The position numbers and the translations under genes are program-made. From NCBI GenBank assembly GCA_020625635.1, contig JAHLBL010000024.1, positions 1 to 12,794 on the forward strand: a DNA stretch of 12,794 bases, read 5' to 3'. This DNA is from a bacterium. Its GTDB lineage: Bacteria > Bacillota > Clostridia > Oscillospirales > Acutalibacteraceae. The notes beneath the pieces were generated by a model. That model saw only the letters and a program-made list of their open reading frames with translations. It did not search any database and was not told where the DNA came from. Below are positions 7,253-12,794 of this stretch, in pieces (position 1 is the first letter of the stretch; every line of letters starts with the position of its first letter).

Positions 7253-8818
7253 ATGTCAACATCCAATATTATTGTTTTGTGCGCTTTTGCGTTCTATATG
7301 CTTCTTATGATAGGCATCGGAGCGTTCTATTCGCGCAAAACCAAGAACAACGAGGATTACTTCCTCGGCGGACGTCAGCTCGGCGCATGGACCGCGGCTC
7401 TCTCTGCAGAGGCGTCGGATATGAGCGGATGGCTCCTTATGGGACTTCCGGGCTCTATCTACCTTGCGGGTACTGGAAAAATCTGGATCGCTATCGGTCT
7501 TTTGATCGGTACTGTCCTCAACTGGTTCCTTGTAGCGTCAAGACTGAGAAAGTACACAATAGCCGCCAAGAACAGTCTTACTATCCCCAGCTTCTTTGAA
7601 AACCGTTTCAGAGACAAGGGCGCTTTAAAGATAGTATCGGCAATCATCATCGCTATATTCTTTGCCGTATATACCGCTTCGGCGTTCTCGGCAGGAGCTA
7701 CATTATTCTCAACACTGTTCAGCAACGGTTCACCCGAAAGCGCTCAGAGCTATTACAAGATCGGTCTTATTATCGCAGCATCCGTTATCCTTATATATAC
7801 ACTTCTCGGCGGATTCAGAGCTGTATGTACCACAGACCTTATCCAGGGCTTTATGATGATCATCGCTATTCTCTCGGTACCGATCATCGCGTATGTAGCG
7901 CTTACATATGACAGCTCGTTCAGCGCAGCGCTCGCAAAGCACGGCGTTTCCGACACAGGCGCGTTTATGAACCCGATGATAATGAGCGGAGAAAACATCA
8001 AAGCCGTTGATATTGTATCAGGTCTCGCGTGGGGACTCGGTTACTTCGGTATGCCTCATATCCTCGTACGCTTTATGGCTATCAAGAGCGATTCCGAGGT
8101 AAAGAAGTCAAGAAGAGTAGCCATCATCTGGGTTACCTTAGCGTTCATCGCTTCCTTCTTTATTGCGGTTGTCGGACGCGCTTATATCTCAACAACACTC
8201 GACGCTTCGACAAAGGAATCCGTATTCATCAGAATGATCCAGCAGCTCTTCTCAGGAAACGGCGCGCTTATCTTCATAGGCGGTATTTTCCTCTGTGGAA
8301 TTTTAGCGGCTATTATGAGTACAGCTGACAGCCAGCTTCTCGTAACTGCTTCCGCGGTATCCGAGGATATGTACAAGGGCGTTATCAAAAAGGACGCTTC
8401 GGAAAAATCCTCGCTTCTTATCGGAAGAATCGCTGTTATCGTTATCGCTGTCATCGCGTTTGTTATCGCGCTTGACCCGAACTCAAGCATTATGGATCTC
8501 GTATCCGACGCATGGGGCGGATTCGGAGCCGCGTTCGGTCCCGTTGTACTGCTCGCGCTGTTCTGGAAGCGTTCAAACGCCGCAGGCGCGCTCGCGGGTA
8601 TGATAAGCGGAACCCTTACCGTTCTCGTCTGGTCCTACATCCCGATGATCAATGTTGAGGGCGAACTCGTAACACTCGGCGACAGCACAGGTCTCTATTC
8701 GCTCGCTCTCGGCTTCCCGATTGCTCTCGTAATGATGGTTCTTGTTTCACTTATCACAAAGAAACCCGACCAGGAAATCATTGACGAATTTGAGAGCGTA
8801 AAAACACTCGATGTATAA
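7253..8818 (+). CDS. putP: Sodium/proline symporter
   Basis: This 521-residue inner-membrane protein of the sodium:solute symporter (SSS) family most probably imports L-proline with Na+. It is strongly hydrophobic throughout, consistent with about 13 membrane segments. It carries the PutP signature ASDMSGWLLMGLPG, with D56 matching the Na+-linked Asp55 of E. coli PutP, and MSTADSQLLV, the Ser/Thr segment near the second Na+ region. YFLGGRQLG near the N terminus and VRFMAIK in the middle are also typical. The gene is monocistronic, with its own promoter and a terminator straight after the stop. No proline dehydrogenase (putA) is nearby, so the proline may serve protein synthesis, osmoprotection or Stickland-type metabolism; this cannot be decided here. 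Substrate call is by family similarity. Confidence 0.95.
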   Translation: MSTSNIIVLCAFAFYMLLMIGIGAFYSRKTKNNEDYFLGGRQLGAWTAALSAEASDMSGWLLMGLPGSIYLAGTGKIWIAIGLLIGTVLNWFLVASRLRKYTIAAKNSLTIPSFFENRFRDKGALKIVSAIIIAIFFAVYTASAFSAGATLFSTLFSNGSPESAQSYYKIGLIIAASVILIYTLLGGFRAVCTTDLIQGFMMIIAILSVPIIAYVALTYDSSFSAALAKHGVSDTGAFMNPMIMSGENIKAVDIVSGLAWGLGYFGMPHILVRFMAIKSDSEVKKSRRVAIIWVTLAFIASFFIAVVGRAYISTTLDASTKESVFIRMIQQLFSGNGALIFIGGIFLCGILAAIMSTADSQLLVTASAVSEDMYKGVIKKDASEKSSLLIGRIAVIVIAVIAFVIALDPNSSIMDLVSDAWGGFGAAFGPVVLLALFWKRSNAAGALAGMISGTLTVLVWSYIPMINVEGELVTLGDSTGLYSLALGFPIALVMMVLVSLITKKPDQEIIDEFESVKTLDV

Positions 8819-8829
8819 TAACCTTAAAG

Positions 8830-8856
8830 AGCCGTCTCGTTTGAGGCGGCTTTTTT
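8830..8856 (+). terminator. Intrinsic terminator of putP
   Basis: A nine-base stem (8830-8838 with 8843-8851, one G-U pair) with loop GTTT is followed by a run of six T (8851-8856). It lies 11 bases after the putP stop. Confidence 0.93.
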
Positions 8857-8882
8857 CATGCACAAAATTTAAAATAAAAAAA

Positions 8883-8911
8883 CTGACAAAAGAGTTTAAA
8901 ATTTGTATATT
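8883..8911 (+). promoter_or_regulatory. Possible upstream promoter of the modular protein gene
   Basis: CTGACA (8883-8888), a 17-base spacer and TATATT (8906-8911) make a plausible second sigma-A promoter, with a predicted start near 8918. The region is very AT-rich, so a chance match is possible. Confidence 0.4.
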
Positions 8912-8928
8912 TTTTTGCCGGTTAAGTC

Positions 8929-8957
8929 TTGATTTATAAAGTGATTTATCTTATAAT
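8929..8957 (+). promoter_or_regulatory. Main promoter of the modular protein gene
   Basis: TTGATT (8929-8934), a 17-base spacer and a perfect TATAAT (8952-8957). The predicted start near 8964 gives a 39-base leader that begins within the palindrome at 8961-8977. Confidence 0.75.
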
Positions 8958-8960
8958 TTA

Positions 8961-8977
8961 TTTGGTATATTACCAAA
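8961..8977. promoter_or_regulatory. Palindrome at the predicted transcription start
   Basis: TTTGGTA, TAT, TACCAAA is a perfect seven-base inverted repeat with a three-base centre. It covers the predicted start site of the downstream gene. It could be an operator for a repressor, or a hairpin at the 5' end of the mRNA that slows decay. Confidence 0.5.
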
Positions 8978-8986
8978 ATATTTTTT

Positions 8987-8994
8987 AAAGGAGG
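8987..8994 (+). promoter_or_regulatory. Strong RBS of the modular protein gene
   Basis: AAAGGAGG lies eight bases before ATG 9003. It is the best Shine-Dalgarno match in the window, consistent with high expression. Confidence 0.92.
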
Positions 8995-9002
8995 AAATTC
9001 CA

Positions 9003-11540
9003 ATGAGAATTTTCAAGAAGAGCGTAGCAGTTCTTTTGGCTGTTCTTATGCTTCTCTCAATGGGTGCTGTTATGGCATTCGCTGAGGATGACGTGAAGCC
9101 CGAAGAGCCTGTTACCGAAGAGCCTCTCGTAGTTGAGAGCGCTATGGTTTGCGGTAGTACTGAGCTCTGCGGCGCAGGCAGCACAGGCTATGGCTGGGAC
9201 ACCAAGGACACAGCTAACGCTATGGAACTTGCTGACGGCGTTTACACCAAGACCTTCGAGAAGGTTGCGGCTGCTGACGGCTATCAGTTCAAGGTTGTTG
9301 TTAACGGCGAGAAGTGGCTTGGCGTTGACGGTGGCGAAGACAACTACACCTTCAACGTAAAGGCTGAGTGCGACGTAACAATCACATTTGATCCTGAGTC
9401 TCTCACAGCTACAATCACCGGCGACAGCGTTGAGATCCCCACAAGTCTTAAGATCGATTACATCGCTGCTGTTGGTAACGGCGACGGCACATGGCTCAAC
9501 GACATCACATGGAAGCCCGAGAACGAGTTAAACAGAATGAAGGAAATCTCCGAGGGCGTTTACCAGATCACTTACAACAACGTTCCTGCTGAGAAAGGCT
9601 ACGAGGTTAAATTCGCGGCTAACGGCGCTTGGACAGACAACTGGGGCGCTGGCGCAGAGGAAGAGGGCGCTGCTAAGTACAACGGCGACAACTTCAAGTT
9701 CGACCTCGAGGCAGTTTCCAATGTAACTCTTACACTCGACCTTTCCAAGTTTGATTACGCTACAAAGCTCGGCGCAACATACGAGATCAAGATTGAGCCC
9801 GTAGGCGACGAGACAGAGACATCCACAGACGCTTCTGAGACAGAGACAGTTACTGAGACAGTTACAGAAACAGTTACAGAGACAGCTTCTGACACAGACG
9901 CTTCCGAGACAGAGACAGTTACAGAGACTGAGACCGTAACAGAGCCCCTCGTAGTTGAGAGCGCTATGGTATGCGGCGCTAAGGAGCTCTGCGGCGAAGG
10001 CGCTACAGGCTACGGCTGGGATACAGCTGACGTAACTAACGCTATGGAGCTCACAGACGGTCTTTACACAAAGACTTACGAGAACGTAGCAGCTGCTGAC
10101 GGCTATCAGTTCAAGATCGTTGTTAACGGCGACAAGTGGCTCGGCGTTAACGGCGGCGAAGACAACTACACCTTCAATGTAAAAGAGGCTTGTGATGTAA
10201 CAATCACATTCGATCCTGAGTCTCTCACAGCTACAATCACTGGCGACGGCGTTGAGATTCCTAAGGAAATCGCTGTTGATTTCATCTCCGTTGCAGGTAA
10301 CGGCGACGGCGCATGGCTCAACGATGTAACATGGGATCCTTCTGCTGAGGCTAACAAGATGGAGTCTAACGCTCCCGGTCTCTACAGCATCACATTTGAT
10401 AATGTTCCCGCAGACAAGGGTTATGAGTTCAAGTTCACTGCTAACGGCGCATGGACATACAGCTGGGGCGCAGGCGAAGATGGCGTAGCTACATTCAACG
10501 GCGACAACATCAAGTTCGACGTTGAGTCTAACACAGGCTTTGCTACAGTTTCTATCTTCTTCGACACCACAGAGATGGACGTTAAGAACGGTAAGGGCGC
10601 TAAGTATGAGCTCAAGATCGTTGACAGCGGCGAAGGTCCGACAGACGCTACCGAGACAGAGTCCGTAACAGAGGGTACTCCCTTTGAGGCTGGCTGGTAT
10701 GCAGTAGGCGACGCAGCTCTCTTCGGCACAAGCTGGGCAGACGAGAAGCCTCTTGCTTCCAACAAGATGACAAAGAACGCTGACGGCGAGTGGGAAGTTA
10801 CACTTAAGAACGTTGCTGCAGGCGAGTACACCTTCAAGGTAGCTGAGTTCAAGGCTTCCGGTAAGGCAAGCACATGGCATCCCGACGGCATGGGCAACGA
10901 CAGCGTTGTTACTGTTGCTGTTGACGGTTCTACAGTTGTAATCAAGCTCCTCCCCCAGGCAAGTGTATCTGACGACGTTCCTTACGCTACAGTATACGCT
11001 CCCGGCGAAGAGCCCAGCGAGACAACTCCTTCCGAGACAGAGACAGTTACTGAGACTCAGGCTCCTACAGAGACCGAGACAACAACTGAAGCTCCTGCTA
11101 AGAAGACAACTATCACAGCTAAGAACGTAACTCTCTACGTTAAGGCTAAGGCTACTATCAAGGCTTCCATCAAGAACGCTGTAGGCAAGACAACTTACAC
11201 ATCTTCCAAGAAGTCTGTTGCTACTGTTGACAAGAACGGCAAGATCACCGCTAAGAAGGCTGGTAAGACAACCGTTACTATCAAGAACAACGGCGTTACA
11301 AAGAAGATCACAGTTACAGTTAAGAATCCTTCTCTCAAGAAGAAGTCAGGTTCTGTAAAGGTTGGCAAGAAGCTTACAATCAAGGTTAACGGCTCGGGCA
11401 AGTTCACATTCAAGTCCAAGAACACCAAGATTGCTAAGGTTTCCAAGAAGGGCGTCGTAACAGGCGTTAAGAAGGGCACAACAAAGATTACCGTTAAAGC
11501 TAACGGCAAGAAGCTCACCTTCACAGTTAAGGTAAAATAA
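9003..11540 (+). CDS. Secreted modular protein, probable glycan (starch?) binding
   Basis: This 845-residue extracellular protein has no recognisable enzyme. A Sec signal (residues 1-27, ending AFA) has no lipobox. Module A1 (41-146) and B1 (147-266) are repeated as A2 (315-420) and B2 (421-541). A fifth, related module lies at 558-666. Each has patterns such as NxM, DGxYxxTxxNV, GYxFKxxxNGxW and GDNxxF, resembling X25/CBM48-like starch-binding beta-sandwiches of amylolytic enzymes; this is my reading by eye. A modules carry three Cys (C50, C56 and C123 in A1). Thr/Glu-rich linkers lie at 267-314, 542-557 and 667-699. Residues 700-845 form two Big_2-like Ig domains, about 28% lysine. No dockerin, LPXTG or SLH anchor is seen. 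Choice of codons is strongly biased (GCT, AAG, GGC, ACA), suggesting high expression. The gene is monocistronic. The ligand is uncertain. Confidence 0.85.
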   Translation: MRIFKKSVAVLLAVLMLLSMGAVMAFAEDDVKPEEPVTEEPLVVESAMVCGSTELCGAGSTGYGWDTKDTANAMELADGVYTKTFEKVAAADGYQFKVVVNGEKWLGVDGGEDNYTFNVKAECDVTITFDPESLTATITGDSVEIPTSLKIDYIAAVGNGDGTWLNDITWKPENELNRMKEISEGVYQITYNNVPAEKGYEVKFAANGAWTDNWGAGAEEEGAAKYNGDNFKFDLEAVSNVTLTLDLSKFDYATKLGATYEIKIEPVGDETETSTDASETETVTETVTETVTETASDTDASETETVTETETVTEPLVVESAMVCGAKELCGEGATGYGWDTADVTNAMELTDGLYTKTYENVAAADGYQFKIVVNGDKWLGVNGGEDNYTFNVKEACDVTITFDPESLTATITGDGVEIPKEIAVDFISVAGNGDGAWLNDVTWDPSAEANKMESNAPGLYSITFDNVPADKGYEFKFTANGAWTYSWGAGEDGVATFNGDNIKFDVESNTGFATVSIFFDTTEMDVKNGKGAKYELKIVDSGEGPTDATETESVTEGTPFEAGWYAVGDAALFGTSWADEKPLASNKMTKNADGEWEVTLKNVAAGEYTFKVAEFKASGKASTWHPDGMGNDSVVTVAVDGSTVVIKLLPQASVSDDVPYATVYAPGEEPSETTPSETETVTETQAPTETETTTEAPAKKTTITAKNVTLYVKAKATIKASIKNAVGKTTYTSSKKSVATVDKNGKITAKKAGKTTVTIKNNGVTKKITVTVKNPSLKKKSGSVKVGKKLTIKVNGSGKFTFKSKNTKIAKVSKKGVVTGVKKGTTKITVKANGKKLTFTVKVK
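9123..9800 (+). repeat. Tandem A+B module pair, copy 1
   Basis: Copy 1 matches copy 2 at a fixed offset of 822 bases through module A and into the first part of module B. Module A (9123-9440) is the same length in both copies, and I count 89 of 106 residues identical. Module B (9441-9800) is clearly less alike. Confidence 0.9.
9807..9944 (+). repeat. Thr/Glu linker with ACAGAGACAGTT-like short repeats
   Basis: Imperfect 6- and 12-base repeats built on ACAGAGACAGTT encode runs of ETVTET, interrupted twice by a (S/D)TDASETE unit. A related, shorter tract lies at 11001-11099. Such tracts can change length by slippage. Confidence 0.85.
9945..10625 (+). repeat. Tandem A+B module pair, copy 2
   Basis: This is the second copy of the unit starting at 9123. 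Module A2 is 9945-10262 and module B2 10263-10625. B2 differs from B1 by small insertions and deletions in its second half. Confidence 0.9.
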
Positions 11541-11557
11541 TCAGACAACCTGTTTTT

Positions 11558-11587
11558 GAGGCTCACCGCAAGGTGAGCCTCTTTTTT
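11558..11587 (+). terminator. Intrinsic terminator of the modular protein gene
   Basis: A perfect ten-base GC-rich stem (11558-11567 with 11572-11581) with a GCAA tetraloop is followed by six T (11582-11587). It lies 17 bases after the stop. Confidence 0.96.
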
Positions 11588-11605
11588 ACTCATTATTATG
11601 TATGC

Positions 11606-11641
11606 AATAGAAATCCCTCAGATGAATAATCATCTGAGGGA
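11606..11641 (-). terminator. Hairpin, likely terminator of the truncated minus-strand gene
   Basis: A perfect 12-base inverted repeat (11614-11625 with 11630-11641) with a four-base loop lies just beyond the stop of the minus-strand gene. On that strand it is followed by TTTCTATT, an imperfect U-tract. On the plus strand an A-run follows, so it should not terminate rightward transcription. Confidence 0.7.
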
Positions 11642-11645
11642 AAAA

Positions 11646-12794
11646 TCATTTTGTTACTTTGACTTTACATTTCATTGTCCTGTTGTTTTTAAGGACAGTA
11701 ATTGTTGCTTTGCCCTTTTTCAGGGCGGTGATTCTGCCTTTTGAATTAATCTTAACAGTCTTTGGAGCGGAGCTTTTATAAACCGTCTTTCCGCTTCCAC
11801 AATATACCTTGAGGTCAAATTTATCCTTAACCTTTAAGGTTACCAAGGAATACCGCAGGAACGGTAACCGAAGCACCTTACTGCCGTTAAGCTTCAGAAC
11901 TGCAAACTCCGAGCCGCTTTGCGTTATCGCTTTTTTATATGACGCCCGCAGATATGAACCGCTCATTCTGATTCCGTAGAAATCCTTATTGCGGAAGGAA
12001 GGCAATTCAAAAACCTTTTTCAACTTTTTGGTATTCAGATTATATCGGAATATTGCTCTTGAGGAGTTGAAAAACAGGTAATTCTTATACTCACAGATTC
12101 TCGAGTAATTACCGAAGAAAACATCACCGTACACATCATACCAGCGTGTTCCCACCACAGCGATCGCCTTATTCTTTCCGTCTTTCCGCTTCATCAGCGC
12201 GGAAAAGCCGTTCTTATAAAACTCCTTTATAAAATAGAAGCTGTCTCCCCTGCTGACTATCTGCGATTCAACATTCCTGAAAAAAGCGTAGTCATACGTT
12301 TTTGAAGAGCATTTATATTTTGAGGAATAGCTGATATCATTCTTATAGTTACTGTGAATCGAGGACTTATAAGACTTTAGCTTTGCGTCGCTCAAAAGGA
12401 AGAATTGATGGCTTACAAGTCCGTCGGTATCGGGAACAGGATCATCCGACGTCACGTCGACGTGATACCAGCAGTCCCCCACCTTTACGTAGTTCCAGAG
12501 GTGCGCCGCGGCTGTGCTGTTGATACATTTAGAGTCAACGCCTACCTTTGACAGCAGATAGGAATACGCCCTCGAATAGCCCTCGCAGTTCGCCTTTTTT
12601 ACAACAACAGCGTTGTAAGCGGTATAAGAACGCTCGTTAACCTTTTTATACTCGCAAGAGGCAACGAGCCTGTCGTGTATTATAAGCGCCTTCTTATACG
12701 CTGACCAGTCCGAATCTATACCGTCAATCAGCTTTTCCGCTTCTTTATTAAATGTTTTTATATATGAGCTCAGCTTGCTCTTTTTAAAAATGTA
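11646..12794 (-). CDS. Transglutaminase-fold protein with Big_2-like C terminus (5' partial)
   Basis: The frame stays open to the right edge, so the N terminus, and any export signal, lies outside the window; 382 residues are visible. A GTG at 12482-12480 is in frame, but starting there would remove the catalytic Cys, so I reject it. The transglutaminase core has Cys in ANCEGYSRAY (codon 12585-12587), His in AAHLWNYV (codon 12501-12503) and Asp in YHVDVTSDD, a complete triad. The middle (about 11860-12400) has repeated aromatic strands such as DSFYFIKEF and NYLFFNSS, possibly propeller-like blades. The last 70 residues resemble a Big_2 Ig domain (NSKGRITALKKGKATITV), similar to the end of the convergent 845-residue protein. 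It is paralogous to the lipoprotein gene at 80-1396. Cross-linking versus peptidase activity cannot be told. Confidence 0.85.
   Translation of the reverse strand, partial: YIFKKSKLSSYIKTFNKEAEKLIDGIDSDWSAYKKALIIHDRLVASCEYKKVNERSYTAYNAVVVKKANCEGYSRAYSYLLSKVGVDSKCINSTAAAHLWNYVKVGDCWYHVDVTSDDPVPDTDGLVSHQFFLLSDAKLKSYKSSIHSNYKNDISYSSKYKCSSKTYDYAFFRNVESQIVSRGDSFYFIKEFYKNGFSALMKRKDGKNKAIAVVGTRWYDVYGDVFFGNYSRICEYKNYLFFNSSRAIFRYNLNTKKLKKVFELPSFRNKDFYGIRMSGSYLRASYKKAITQSGSEFAVLKLNGSKVLRLPFLRYSLVTLKVKDKFDLKVYCGSGKTVYKSSAPKTVKINSKGRITALKKGKATITVLKNNRTMKCKVKVTK

Noticed and set aside
9528..10880. A 450-codon open frame antisense to the modular protein gene
   Set aside because: It mirrors the biased codons and repeats of the plus-strand gene. 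Its product is Cys/Leu/Val-rich low complexity with no domain, and it lacks a credible ribosome site and promoter.
9003..11540. Adhesin or phage-type surface protein, suggested by the Big_2-like domains
   Set aside because: Big_2-like domains are general spacers in secreted Firmicutes proteins. No phage genes surround it, and the repeated modules look more like carbohydrate-binding folds.
12480..12482. GTG as the start of the right-hand minus-strand gene
   Set aside because: The frame continues upstream to the window edge and includes the catalytic Cys and His of the transglutaminase core, so the gene is truncated by the window rather than starting here.

Overview
The window looks like chromosome from a gut-type, low-to-moderate GC Gram-positive (Firmicutes/Clostridia), most likely a Ruminococcus-like member of the Oscillospiraceae. 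The reasons are the Gram-positive lipoprotein and Sec signals, strong AGGAGG-type ribosome sites, a DNA polymerase I without proofreading residues, and long Thr/Glu linkers joining beta-sandwich modules and Big_2-type Ig domains in a secreted protein. The genus is an inference. I see no mobile element, CRISPR array, tRNA or rRNA.

Layout. Positions 80-7040 hold six tightly packed minus-strand genes that read as one operon from a consensus promoter at 7094-7122: alr (alanine racemase), polA (DNA polymerase I), a YwlE-like low-molecular-weight phosphatase, rimI (protein N-acetyltransferase), tsaD (tRNA t6A synthesis) and a transglutaminase-fold lipoprotein. Two junctions are ATGA stop/start overlaps and the other gaps are 13-31 bp. 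Divergently, a plus-strand putP-type Na+/proline symporter (7253-8818) has its own consensus promoter and terminator.

Next, 9003-11540 encodes an 845-residue secreted modular protein. It has a signal peptide, two tandem copies of an A+B beta-sandwich pair resembling starch-binding X25/CBM-type modules, a fifth related module, Thr/Glu-rich linkers, and two very lysine-rich Big_2-like domains at the C terminus. It has its own promoter(s), a palindrome at the predicted transcription start, a strong ribosome site and a textbook terminator. Converging on it from the right edge is a 5'-truncated minus-strand gene (11646 to beyond 12794) with a transglutaminase core, a middle region that may be propeller-like, and a Big_2-like C-terminal domain.

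How the parts may work together. The operon mixes cell-wall precursor supply (D-Ala), DNA repair/replication, protein phosphatase signalling and translation fidelity, and ends in an exported protein. The right-hand third is an extracellular block: a probable glycan-binding protein facing a secreted transglutaminase-fold protein, both ending in the same type of Ig domain. The two transglutaminase-fold proteins at the window ends are clear paralogues. The most interesting material is the modular secreted protein, its charge polarity and internal duplication, and its pairing with the transglutaminase-fold protein.
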